The position numbers and the translations under genes are program-made. This document shows positions 9,980-18,887 of a stretch of 52,952 bases of DNA, one piece after another. Source of the DNA: Bdellovibrio sp. (GTDB lineage: Bacteria; UBA10199; 2-02-FULL-44-16; DYJF01); NCBI GenBank assembly GCA_020723205.1, contig DYJF01000007.1, forward strand, positions 1-52,952, given 5' to 3'. Within the stretch, counting starts at the first letter, position 1. Each line of letters opens with the position of its first letter. The notes beneath the pieces were generated by a model, which worked only from the letters and a program-made list of their open reading frames with translations, had not been told where the DNA came from and did not search any database.

Positions 9980-10987
9980 TTATCTGCGACGCCGCCCCCC
10001 GCGCCTCCCCCTCTGTCCCTCTTTTCTTTGCTCTCCCTCTTTGCGTTCGCCGCCGCGTTCCGGCCGCCTTTCCGGCTGTCTCTCCTGCCGCTTCGCATCG
10101 GCCGCGGGTTTGGGCGCGCTCCCTTCGGCCCTTGGAGAGGGCGGCGAAATGTCCTTGAGCGGGACCTTGACCTCCTGCCCCTCGTCCAGCCGAACGATGC
10201 ACTGCTCCTTCAAGATGTCGAGGCCAACGACCTTTCCGTTCCCCTGCGGTACGGAAACGAACGTCCCCACGCGCGGAAGCCGCTGGCGTATCTCTGCGTA
10301 GAGAGCGCTCTCATAGGCGAGACAGCACTTGAGCTTTCCGCATATGCCGGTCAGCTTCGCGGGATTCGGCGTCAGGCCCTGCGTCTTCGCCATCTGTATG
10401 GAGATGGACTGGAACTGGCGCAGATGCTGGGAGCAGCACGTCAAAAGACCGCACGACCCGATACCGCCCCTGCACTTCACTTCGTCTCGCGCGCCTATCT
10501 GATGCATTTCGACGCGCATGTGCAAGGACGTAGCGAGGTCCTTCACGAGACTCCTGAAATCAACGCGTTCTTCCGCAAAGAAAGTGAGTATCACCTTCTT
10601 TCCCCCGTCGCGGAGTTCCGCCGCCAGAGGTTTCATCGGAAGGTTGCGCTCCTTGACCTTTTCCAGAAAATGCCCGTAGATCTCCATCTCCTTTTCGTTC
10701 AGGTTCGCCTGTTCCGCAACCTCGGCCGGAGATGCCTTCCGGAGGACCCTCTTTATGTCCTTGGGTATCTCCGCCTCGTCGATCGATTGGGGAGACAGGA
10801 TCACGGTTCCGACGGACGTCCCCTGCTCCGCCTCAACGACCACAGCTTCTCCGCGACCGAGCGTTCCGTCGTTCGTCAGGAAAGAATAGATCTTGCCGGC
10901 GTGGCGGTATTGCACTCCGACGACGAACCTCTGCTTCGGTTCGGACGGCTTCGCGTCTTTTTTTGTCTCCGGTGCGTTACCTTCCAT
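9980..10987 (-). CDS. PSP1 domain / RicT(YaaT)-like protein with Arg/Glu-rich C-terminal tail
   Basis: KCRGGIGSCGLLTCCSQHLRQFQSISIQMAKTQGLTPNPAKLTGICGKLKCCLAYE signature of the PSP1/YaaT family. Confidence 0.88.
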   Translation of the reverse strand: MEGNAPETKKDAKPSEPKQRFVVGVQYRHAGKIYSFLTNDGTLGRGEAVVVEAEQGTSVGTVILSPQSIDEAEIPKDIKRVLRKASPAEVAEQANLNEKEMEIYGHFLEKVKERNLPMKPLAAELRDGGKKVILTFFAEERVDFRSLVKDLATSLHMRVEMHQIGARDEVKCRGGIGSCGLLTCCSQHLRQFQSISIQMAKTQGLTPNPAKLTGICGKLKCCLAYESALYAEIRQRLPRVGTFVSVPQGNGKVVGLDILKEQCIVRLDEGQEVKVPLKDISPPSPRAEGSAPKPAADAKRQERQPERRPERGGERKEGEQRKEGQRGRRGGRRRR

Positions 10988-11014
10988 AAAGTTCCCTTGC
11001 TCAGCACTCCTCTC

Positions 11015-11953
11015 CTATTTCGTTAACGTAAACAGAAGCTGTTCAAACAGCAACTGTTTATTGGCGGTCGTCGCAAGCGCGTCGCGAACGCCGGAGATGG
11101 ACCTCAAATCCCGTTCCAGCTTCGATATCGAACGCCTTTCCAGGAACGCAGCGCCTCCCTGCGAGGAACCGGCGCCGGTCGAGCGTCCATACATGGCGTC
11201 TCTGTAGAACCTCATTATCAGGTCTATGATGAGGTGCGGCTGCTCGTTCTCTTTTGCCCATGTCTCCGCCAACGCTATGATGTCGGACGCGTTCGCGCCG
11301 GCAAGGAGCGTATTCAATCTCTCGATGACCATATCGACGAACTCGCCCTCCAACTCCGAAATGGAGCCGATCGAACCCTCCGAAAGTCCGGCAAGACGGC
11401 CCGCCTCTTTTCCGTCCATGCCCTTCTCTGCGACAAGATAGCCGGATACGTCGCTTGCGGTCAGGGGCGAAAAGACCATCTTCTGGCAACGCGACCTTAT
11501 GGTCGGCAGCAATTTGTGCGGGAACGCCGTTACAAGAATGAAGTGCGTCCTTTGCGGCGGCTCCTCCAACACCTTGAGCAGGGAATTCGCCGCCGTCAAC
11601 ATGTCCGCATCATCCATCAAGACGACCTTCGACGTGCCCTCGAGGGGATGAAACTTCAGCTCCTGCTGCAGCTCCCTCACCTGTTCGATCAGGATCTTTT
11701 CCGTCTTCGGTTCGATGAAGAACGCGTCCGGATGGGAGCGGTTCTTTATCTTCGCGCATTGGGCGCACGTACCGCACGCGTCAGGGGACCTTACACAGAA
11801 CAGTGCCGAAACGAACGCCTCTGCCACCCTTCTCTTCCCGATGCCGGCGAGCCCGGAGAAGAGATACGCGTTATGGAGCCGCCCTGTCTCAAGCGCCCTT
11901 CTCATCTCCTCTATCTGTCGCTTGTGACCGAAGATGTCGGACCACATGGTCAT
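11015..11953 (-). CDS. holB: DNA polymerase III subunit delta'
   Basis: AYLFSGLAGIGKRRVAEAF, CGTCAQCAKI, VLMDDADMLTAANSLLKVLEEPPQRTHFIL; adjacent to tmk. Confidence 0.9.
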   Translation of the reverse strand: MTMWSDIFGHKRQIEEMRRALETGRLHNAYLFSGLAGIGKRRVAEAFVSALFCVRSPDACGTCAQCAKIKNRSHPDAFFIEPKTEKILIEQVRELQQELKFHPLEGTSKVVLMDDADMLTAANSLLKVLEEPPQRTHFILVTAFPHKLLPTIRSRCQKMVFSPLTASDVSGYLVAEKGMDGKEAGRLAGLSEGSIGSISELEGEFVDMVIERLNTLLAGANASDIIALAETWAKENEQPHLIIDLIMRFYRDAMYGRSTGAGSSQGGAAFLERRSISKLERDLRSISGVRDALATTANKQLLFEQLLFTLTK

Positions 11954-11956
11954 AGT

Positions 11957-12598
11957 TCATTTCACGATCTTCATTATCTCCTGAACGACCCGCTGCCGGA
12001 CCGAATCGGCCGGTTCCGTCGCATCAACGACCTTCACGCGTGAAGGTTCGTTGCGAGCGATCATAAGATATCCTTCGCGGACCCGCTCGTGGAACTCGAT
12101 CGCCTCCTGTTCGAAACGGTCCTCTTTTCCCGTGATCTTCTCCCTTTCGTTCCTCTCCCAGGCCCGTTTCAAACCGACCTCCGCCGGGAGGTCCATCAGT
12201 ATCGTGAGGTCCGGTTTCAGGCCGCCCGCGGCCATCTTGTGCACCTGTTCCAAAAAATCGCCGCTTATCCTTCTGGCGGCACCCTGATATGCGGTCGTCG
12301 CGTCAGCGAAGCGGTCGCACAGAACGATCTTTCCATCTTTCAAGGCCGGCCTTATCACCTCTTCGACGTGCTGGTTCCTGGCCGCGGCGTAAAGGAAAAG
12401 CTCCGCGACGGGAAACATTCCGCGGTTCTCCACCGAGAGCAATATCTTTCTTATTTGGTCGCCGAGCCGTGTTCCGCCCGGTTCGCGCGTAAGGACCGTA
12501 TCATGGCTCCGCAATTTCAAAAAATCCTCGAGGAGCCGGATCTGCGTCGTCTTGCCGCATCCTTCGATACCCTCAAAGGAGATAAAAAGTCCTGCCAT
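11957..12598 (-). CDS. tmk: dTMP kinase
   Basis: MAGLFISFEGIEGCGKTTQIRLLEDFL, LTREPGGTRLGDQIR, DRFADATTAYQGAAR; start chosen at the internal Met. Confidence 0.94.
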   Translation of the reverse strand: MAGLFISFEGIEGCGKTTQIRLLEDFLKLRSHDTVLTREPGGTRLGDQIRKILLSVENRGMFPVAELFLYAAARNQHVEEVIRPALKDGKIVLCDRFADATTAYQGAARRISGDFLEQVHKMAAGGLKPDLTILMDLPAEVGLKRAWERNEREKITGKEDRFEQEAIEFHERVREGYLMIARNEPSRVKVVDATEPADSVRQRVVQEIMKIVK

Positions 12599-12767
12599 AA
12601 CGAACCTCCGTTCCAACACCCGACCGGCCCGTCCTCTATGCGTTTATGGCTAAAAAAGCAAGGATTTTAAATAGTTAGAATGGGAAGCAACTTCAGGGTA
12701 CCGCCCGGCCGATAATATATATGGAAGGGAACGCTCTATCTATCGGGAGGGATTCGGGTTTTCTTTT

Positions 12768-12962
12768 ATGAGTGACGTCAAGACGATAACATCGGTTCTC
12801 ACCGGCGAAGAGGTAAAGGTCTTCGATTTCTGCCGCGACGACCAGCGCGCGGATTCCTTTGAACCTTCGCCCGTCGCGATCGCGGACTCCTATGAGGGCC
12901 TCGCCGACAAGGGGGTCTCGCTTCAGTTCACTTCACTTCTGAACGGCATCAAAGAGACGTAA
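12768..12962 (+). CDS. Small hypothetical protein (64 aa)
   Basis: High-GC3 codon pattern like neighbouring genes, AT-rich upstream region; converges on pepA with a 14-nt 3' overlap. Confidence 0.5.
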   Translation: MSDVKTITSVLTGEEVKVFDFCRDDQRADSFEPSPVAIADSYEGLADKGVSLQFTSLLNGIKET

Positions 12963-14472
12963 TGAAATTGACAAGGATCCTTACTCCGGCGCCGGTGCAC
13001 CCGCGCGGGGAGTAGGGCAGATCTTCGTCCGTCCACGACGTCGAAGCGATGTCGAGATGGGCCCACTTCGTCTCTCCCACGAACTCTTCGAGGAACAGCG
13101 CGCCGTTTATCGTGTCCGCCCTGCTGGAACCGACGTTTTTGAGATCGGCGATGCTGCGCGTCAGCCCTTTCTTGTAATCTTTCTCCAGCGGAAGCTGCCA
13201 GACCGGCTCGCCCGCCCTCTCCCCGCTGTGCTTGAGCTTGTCTATCAAACGCTGGTCGTTGCCCAAGACCGCGGCATATTTTTCCCCGACCGCATAGACG
13301 CAGGCGCCGGTGAGCGTCGCCAGGTCTATCATGTAGTCCGGTTTCTTGTCGGAGGCGTATGAAAGCGCGTCCGCGAGTATCATCCGCCCTTCGGCGTCGG
13401 TCGTTATTATCTCTATGGTCTTTCCGTTCCGCGCCCTGACGACGTCTCCCGGCTTGACGGCGTTGCCCGCCGGCATGTTCTCGCATGCCGGAATATAAGC
13501 GTCCACCGCGACGTGCGGCTTCAATTGCGCGATCACCCTCATCACTGCGATGACCGCAGCGGCGCCGGCCATGTCGTCCTTCATCTGTTCCATGCCCTTC
13601 GGCGGCTTGATGGATATGCCTCCCGAATCGAACGTTATCCCCTTTCCAATGATGGCCACCTTCGCCTTTGCCTTGCGCGCGGGCTTGTACTGCATGTGGA
13701 TGAAGACCGGCGGCTGGGGACTTCCCCTTGCTATCGAGAGGAACGCCTCCATCTTCTCCGCCCTAATCTCCCGTTCGCTCATGACGCTCACGTGAAGGCG
13801 GCCCTTCGTCCCCTCCTCTTTTGCGAGACGCGCCAGGACCAGAGGGGTCATGTCGAGCGACGGCGTGTTGCCCAGATCCCTCGCAAAGTTGGTGGCCTTG
13901 CCCGTCGCCTCTCCCGCGAAGAGCGCCTTTTGGAACAGCGGCGCATTTCCCGCCGTGACGAGAAACACTGTTTCCAGAACGGACCTTTTTCTGTCCTCTT
14001 CCTTCTTATATTGTTCGAAGGAATACGAGCCGAGGAGCATCCCCTCGACGAACGCCTGTATACGCGTGGGCGTCCCAAACTCTCCCACCCTTTCTTTCTG
14101 AAAGACCACGGCAACGCTCTTGGCCTTCACATCGACCGCCGCCTTCGAAACGACGCTCCCCGCCCTCCTTAAAGTCTCAAGGCCGAACGCCTTCTTCTGC
14201 CCGAGCCCTATCAGCAGGACGTACCGCGCGGGAACGAGCCCGGCCGTGAAAATCAGCTTGCTCTTGCCTTCGGATCCGGCGAACTCCTCTGCAGAGATCA
14301 GCTTTGAGATCCCCCCTTTGAGCTTTCTGTCTACAGCGACCCCGCCGTCCTCTTTCATGAGGGACGCCGGCTTCGGCTTCTCCCCCTTTTTCGTCTCCTT
14401 CTCAAAACACACAATGGCGATGACATCCGCCTTGAAAGATTCGACAGCGCCTTTTGCTATTTTGAATTTCAT
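12949..14472 (-). CDS. pepA: Leucyl (cytosol) aminopeptidase, M17 family
   Basis: GKGITFDSGGISIKPPKGMEQMKDDMAGAAAV, NTDAEGRMILADALSYA-type motif. Confidence 0.95.
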   Translation of the reverse strand: MKFKIAKGAVESFKADVIAIVCFEKETKKGEKPKPASLMKEDGGVAVDRKLKGGISKLISAEEFAGSEGKSKLIFTAGLVPARYVLLIGLGQKKAFGLETLRRAGSVVSKAAVDVKAKSVAVVFQKERVGEFGTPTRIQAFVEGMLLGSYSFEQYKKEEDRKRSVLETVFLVTAGNAPLFQKALFAGEATGKATNFARDLGNTPSLDMTPLVLARLAKEEGTKGRLHVSVMSEREIRAEKMEAFLSIARGSPQPPVFIHMQYKPARKAKAKVAIIGKGITFDSGGISIKPPKGMEQMKDDMAGAAAVIAVMRVIAQLKPHVAVDAYIPACENMPAGNAVKPGDVVRARNGKTIEIITTDAEGRMILADALSYASDKKPDYMIDLATLTGACVYAVGEKYAAVLGNDQRLIDKLKHSGERAGEPVWQLPLEKDYKKGLTRSIADLKNVGSSRADTINGALFLEEFVGETKWAHLDIASTSWTDEDLPYSPRGCTGAGVRILVNFITSL

Positions 14473-14549
14473 AAAGCTCCTTTCTTACGCCGCTTTTGTA
14501 ATATGCCTTTTTCATTGTATCAAGGCAAAGTTTCCGATAAATTCGCGGC

Positions 14550-15320
14550 ATGTCGGAATCCTTCGAGGATTTTCTAAAAAAGGTGATGGCCGGAACCGGC
14601 CGCCTTGTCGAAAAGATCATCGGCGAGGCGCACAAGGCGAAGGTCTCGGTGGGCACGCGCGGCGGGCTAAAACCCATACTCTCTTTGGAGAGCCAGTTCA
14701 CGCCCGCGAAGCTGCGCGAAATGATAGCGGCAGCGACGGAGCGCATCTGCGTGCCGGCCATCCCCGAAATGAAGGGACAGTCCGCGCTTGAAATAGGGGA
14801 CGGACCGTCGTTTCTCGCGCCCCGTTTCATGTCCATGCAGGCGCGCATGGCGCTGGGCTTCGAGATAGGCGGAACGCCTTCGCTCCGTCAGGGCGATTCC
14901 ACCCGCGGCTATGTGACCCGCGGCCACGCGTCCGCCCTTCCGTTCGAAAAAGAGCTCTTCGATTATATCGGCGCGCGGCTCGCGACCAGTCTTCAGGGCG
15001 ACGTCATCAAGGCGGTGAAGGAGATCGGCAGGGTGCTCTCGCCCGGCGGACAGGGATTTTTTGCGGACTTCCACCCCTTCGGGCTGTACGCGAAAAAGGG
15101 CACGGAGAGGATGAGGGCGGTAGAATCCACCGTGCGCGGCATGGAGGATTATTACAAGGTCTGCCGCTCCGCGGGACTTCGCATCGTTGATCTTCGCGAG
15201 GCGTTCATAGACGAGACCTTTCGCTCGCTCTTTGCGGGAGAGGAGATCCAAGCTTACCGCAACGTGAAGGGTTCGCCGCTCCTCATTTTCGTGTTCTTCT
15301 TCAAACCGAAGGGAAAATGA
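14550..15320 (+). CDS. SAM-dependent methyltransferase (type 11-like)
   Basis: ALEIGDGPSFL.., ASALPFEKELFDYIGARL, EIGRVLSPGGQGFFADFHP. Confidence 0.75.
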   Translation: MSESFEDFLKKVMAGTGRLVEKIIGEAHKAKVSVGTRGGLKPILSLESQFTPAKLREMIAAATERICVPAIPEMKGQSALEIGDGPSFLAPRFMSMQARMALGFEIGGTPSLRQGDSTRGYVTRGHASALPFEKELFDYIGARLATSLQGDVIKAVKEIGRVLSPGGQGFFADFHPFGLYAKKGTERMRAVESTVRGMEDYYKVCRSAGLRIVDLREAFIDETFRSLFAGEEIQAYRNVKGSPLLIFVFFFKPKGK

Positions 15321-15323
15321 ACT

Positions 15324-15358
15324 AGACCTTAGACCTGAGACCTTAGACTTGAGACCTA
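15324..15358. repeat. Heptameric tandem tract AGACCTT-AGACCTG-AGACCTT-AGACTTG-AGACCTA
   Basis: Five consecutive 7-nt units read directly from the sequence. Confidence 0.9.
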
Positions 15359-15373
15359 AAGGGGAAAACAGCC

Positions 15374-15835
15374 ATGGATTTTGATGAAAAACTTGCCGAT
15401 CTATTCATCGACCTTGCAGAGCCACCGACGCCGGCCTCCGGCACGGCGCACGCGGTCCAGAGCGGTAAGCTCCTTTATATCAGCGGCGTGCTTCCCATAT
15501 CGGAAGGAAAGATCGCAGCGAAGGGCCGGGTCGGCCTTGAAGTGAGGCCGGATAACGCAAAGCTCGCCGCAAGGACAGCGGCCGTCAACGCACTTGCGAT
15601 AATAATGGCGGAGTGCCAGGGCACGCTCAACAAAGTGAAGAGGATCGTCAATGTCACCGGTTACGTCTCTTCCGGAGGAGATTTTCGCCAGCACAACAAG
15701 GTGCTGGACGGTGTCGCCGAACTCTTCAGCCAGGTATTCGGGCCGGCGGGAAAACACGCAAGGAACGCCGTCGGCTGCACCGGCCTTCCCAACGATGCGT
15801 GCATCCAGCTCTCTCTGATCGTGGAACTGAAATGA
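15374..15835 (+). CDS. ridA: RidA family protein
   Basis: VQSGKLLYISGVLPI, NVTGYVSSGGDFRQHNKVLDG, ARNAVGCTGLPNDACIQLSLIVEL. Confidence 0.88.
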   Translation: MDFDEKLADLFIDLAEPPTPASGTAHAVQSGKLLYISGVLPISEGKIAAKGRVGLEVRPDNAKLAARTAAVNALAIIMAECQGTLNKVKRIVNVTGYVSSGGDFRQHNKVLDGVAELFSQVFGPAGKHARNAVGCTGLPNDACIQLSLIVELK

Positions 15836-16258
15836 TTATTCGGATCTGATCGCGGTTTGAAATTCCTCTTCGCGGCGTTTTGCCAGCATGTGCTCGATCT
15901 TCCTCACAAGCGATCTCAAATGGAAGGGCTTGGAGACATAATCGTCCGCTCCGTGGGTCAGCCCCTCGATGCGGTCGGCCTGCGCATCTCTGGCCGAAAC
16001 TATGAGGATCAATATGTCTTTAGTGGCGGGATCGCCCTTTATGCGGTTGCATACCTCGATGCCGGATACCTTGGGCATCATGATGTCCAAAATGATGAGG
16101 TCGGGCCTTTTCGCCTTGATCTTCTCGAAGGCCTCATCCGCATTAAATGCGCTCTGGATGACGTACCCCTCTTTGACCAGCATCTTGCCCAGAACGGTGT
16201 GGACCTCCGGTTCATCATCCACTATTAAAATGAGGTTTGAATGCTGATTTATTCCCAT
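15836..16258 (-). CDS. Response regulator (receiver domain)
   Basis: LILIVDDEPEVH, DLIILDIMMPKVSGIEVC, GADDYVSKPF. Confidence 0.92.
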   Translation of the reverse strand: MGINQHSNLILIVDDEPEVHTVLGKMLVKEGYVIQSAFNADEAFEKIKAKRPDLIILDIMMPKVSGIEVCNRIKGDPATKDILILIVSARDAQADRIEGLTHGADDYVSKPFHLRSLVRKIEHMLAKRREEEFQTAIRSE

Positions 16259-16414
16259 ATTTCATGGACTTACATAATTTCGGGGGGTGGTCAAGGAAAA
16301 ATGGAAAAGATACGGGGCGATTTTTTTATTGCATCATATATTACATTCATTTATATTCCCATTTGCCCGTTTTTATGTCGTTTTTTGCCCTTTGAAAGCC
16401 GGGGGAAGGGACGC

Positions 16415-16443
16415 TTGACAGGGGGAATAAGGCACGTTATAAG
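16415..16443 (+). promoter_or_regulatory. Sigma70-like promoter TTGACA-N17-TATAAG
   Basis: TTGACA 16415-16420, 17-nt spacer, TATAAG 16438-16443, upstream of the outer-membrane protein gene. Confidence 0.7.
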
Positions 16444-16618
16444 CGCGTCAATCCAATGCCGTCCTTTGTTGGGGTGGGCGGTGTAAGTACTTGTCGTTAT
16501 TGATGAAATCTTAAAAGTGGTACCCGTAGCGGAAATCCGGTCTGGAAAGGAGGTGCCCTCTCAATAGGCCGTCCGCGGAAACTGTTAATTAAAAGGAAAC
16601 TAAAAGGAGAGGAAACAC

Positions 16619-17791
16619 ATGAAGAAATTCACAGTAGCAGTTCTGGCTTTGGCCATTGCGGCGTTCGTCGCCACATCGGCACAGGCCGAAGAGAAGTACG
16701 TAGCAGGTGGTTTTGAAGCATCCGGTCACATCGTGGCTGGCGGCGGCTGGCAGCGCCAGAATAACAAGGCCGTCACCTATATAACGACTGATGGTGACAA
16801 TTTCTACGGCCCTGGCGTGTTAGGTAAGTACATCAGCGATCCAGGTTATGGAGCAAGCTCTGATCAGTTCTCGTTCTTCATCGATGAGGTCGAGTTGGAC
16901 ATCATGAAGTCGTTCGGTGAGAACATCAGACTTCGCGCCGATTTGGATTTCGGCCGTGTAGCATCATCGGGTCTTTTCACGAACGCGTTCATGCTTGAAC
17001 AGGCCTATGCAACGGCGAACATCCCGGTTGGAAACGGCATCGAGTTCATGCTCGGCCGCTTCAACACACCGATCGGGTTCGAATCGGTTGATGTCGCAGA
17101 GAACGACACGATATCGAAGTCGGTTCTCGTAGAAGGTCTGCGCCCGGCCAACACGACCGGCGCGAAGATCTATTACTCGTTCAGCGATCTGGTTGACCTG
17201 CACTTCTACGTGGTCAACACGCTCTATGCCGACAGCGATGTGAAGATCAGCGACGTTCCGTCGATGGGCTTCCGTCTCGGCTTTAACTGGGGCGATGAAG
17301 GCAACGAGAGCACGTTCGGTTTCTCCGGATTGTTCGGACCGGAATCACGCAACTCGAACAAGCACTTCACGTTCGGCGGTGACATCGATCTGAACTGGTG
17401 GATCACAGAGGCCTTCGCATTAGGTCTCGAAGCGTTGTTCGTACGCGCTGATGCAGTTACCAGCACGACGGGCGTCGTTGCCGGAAGCAACACCGAGTAT
17501 CTGGGCGGATTGCTCAACCTGCACTATGCCTTCTCCGATGTTTGGGACGGCACGCTGAAATTCGCGTACGCGAAACAGTTCGACGCGGCAGCCAGTGTTG
17601 GCGCAGGTAACAACATGAACCTGACCGGCGCCGAGCAGGACATCTATCAGATCTCTCTGGCGGGCGGATATGAGATCGCCGACGGAGCGAAGATGAAGAT
17701 GGAAGGCCGCTTTGATATCGTCAATCCGATAGGCGCATCCAACACGGAATACACCTACGGCTTGGCCCTGGCCTTCGACTACGACTTCTAA
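16619..17791 (+). CDS. Porin-like outer-membrane beta-barrel protein
   Basis: Signal peptide MKKFTVAVLALAIAAFVATSAQA; alternating beta-strand pattern; terminal aromatic (YDF); strong promoter and SD. Confidence 0.8.
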   Translation: MKKFTVAVLALAIAAFVATSAQAEEKYVAGGFEASGHIVAGGGWQRQNNKAVTYITTDGDNFYGPGVLGKYISDPGYGASSDQFSFFIDEVELDIMKSFGENIRLRADLDFGRVASSGLFTNAFMLEQAYATANIPVGNGIEFMLGRFNTPIGFESVDVAENDTISKSVLVEGLRPANTTGAKIYYSFSDLVDLHFYVVNTLYADSDVKISDVPSMGFRLGFNWGDEGNESTFGFSGLFGPESRNSNKHFTFGGDIDLNWWITEAFALGLEALFVRADAVTSTTGVVAGSNTEYLGGLLNLHYAFSDVWDGTLKFAYAKQFDAAASVGAGNNMNLTGAEQDIYQISLAGGYEIADGAKMKMEGRFDIVNPIGASNTEYTYGLALAFDYDF

Positions 17792-17812
17792 ATAGAAGTT
17801 GGATCGGAAGCA

Positions 17813-17850
17813 AAAAAACCCCGTCCGGAAACGGACGGGGTTTTTATTTT
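17813..17850 (+). terminator. Rho-independent terminator, probably bidirectional
   Basis: AAAAAACCCCGTCCG-GAAA-CGGACGGGGTTTTT between convergent genes. Confidence 0.92.
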
Positions 17851-17860
17851 TCTTCCGATG

Positions 17861-18838
17861 CTATTTTTTGAATTCCTGCAAGATCTCCCGCAGCAAATTG
17901 GAAGGATGTTTCCATGCGCGGACGGAGAAGGGAACGATGCAGCCGCACCTGTCGCAATCGGCCTTGGGGCCTATCACGCAGGGTTTTTTGACGTTGCCTT
18001 CCGCATCAAATGCGGTTCCGTGTTTCACGAACACGCAATTTTTCCCGATCGACTTGTGCCTTTCGCCGGACCTCATGAGATTGAAGGTCATAGGCGGGGC
18101 GCCTATGAATTCCCTGTAACGGCCCCTCTTAAGATCGGAGAGTTTTTCAAGGATACGGTCGCGCTCCTCAAAAGTGAGCCAGAGACCGACAGAGGGGACG
18201 GTCCCCTTTTTAACAGGGGGATCGTCCCCGATAATGGGCGTGAAAAAATCGAAGAGGACGTGGCGGATATTGGGGATACGGCTCCATTCATCAAGAAGGG
18301 CGTCTATGCAATCCACGTTGGCCCTGTTCAAACAACAGGCGATGGCGACATTGAGACCTTTGATGCTCGAGACGTTCTTTTTGATCTTGGCGTATGTGCC
18401 CTTTCCGCGGATCGAATCATGGTACTCTTCCGTGCCGTCAACAGAGACATGGAACTCGACGTCCGGCCAAAAGGGCAAGGGCAGCGTGCCGTTCGTCACG
18501 ACCCTGTTGGCGCGGAAAAAACGGCGCCCCTTCTCGATCAGTTCGCGACGTAAGAGCGGTTCACCGCCTACCCAGGTGCAGCTGTAAAAGGGTTTTTTGC
18601 CCTTTTGCATCGCTTCGATCTTTTTCAGCCATTCCTCATCGCCAAGCTCCTTTTTTCCCTCCTGATCGTAGGAGAAAAAGTAGCAGTGCCCGCAGCGCAG
18701 ATTGCACTTCGTGGTCACATCTATCGAGCAGAACGTATTCTTGGGCAGCGGCGCCGCCATTAGGACCAGTCGCGGCAGGATTTTCCCCCGCCAGAACGGG
18801 TGGTTAGCTTTCGAAGGGTTGACTATCGTATTATCCAT
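17861..18838 (-). CDS. Radical SAM protein with SPASM-like C-terminus
   Basis: TTKCNLRCGHCYFF (CxxxCxxC), WVGGEPLLR, C-terminal CVIGPKADCDRCGC. Confidence 0.88.
   Translation of the reverse strand: MDNTIVNPSKANHPFWRGKILPRLVLMAAPLPKNTFCSIDVTTKCNLRCGHCYFFSYDQEGKKELGDEEWLKKIEAMQKGKKPFYSCTWVGGEPLLRRELIEKGRRFFRANRVVTNGTLPLPFWPDVEFHVSVDGTEEYHDSIRGKGTYAKIKKNVSSIKGLNVAIACCLNRANVDCIDALLDEWSRIPNIRHVLFDFFTPIIGDDPPVKKGTVPSVGLWLTFEERDRILEKLSDLKRGRYREFIGAPPMTFNLMRSGERHKSIGKNCVFVKHGTAFDAEGNVKKPCVIGPKADCDRCGCIVPFSVRAWKHPSNLLREILQEFKK
18194..18229. repeat. Double palindrome GGGGACGGTCCCC / GGGGATCGTCCCC inside a CDS
   Basis: 18194-18206 GGGGAC-G-GTCCCC and 18217-18229 GGGGA-TCG-TCCCC, translated as GDDPPVKKGTVPS. 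Confidence 0.85.
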
Positions 18839-18887
18839 AGGTTATGGAGCCATATTCTATCGGGGCGCCTTTAGGCAAGGAGAATAA

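Noticed and set aside
9975-10202. N-terminal extension of metG in the ORF track
   Set aside because: It is an alternative frame of the RicT-like gene tail; MetG starts MAKRFYITTAIDYVNSLPH at 9974.
15324-15358. CRISPR-like array
   Set aside because: Units are contiguous 7-mers without spacers and there are no cas genes.
16241-16486. 81-aa plus-strand ORF upstream of the porin-like gene
   Set aside because: Overlaps the sigma70-like promoter and the response regulator start; no SD or protein features.
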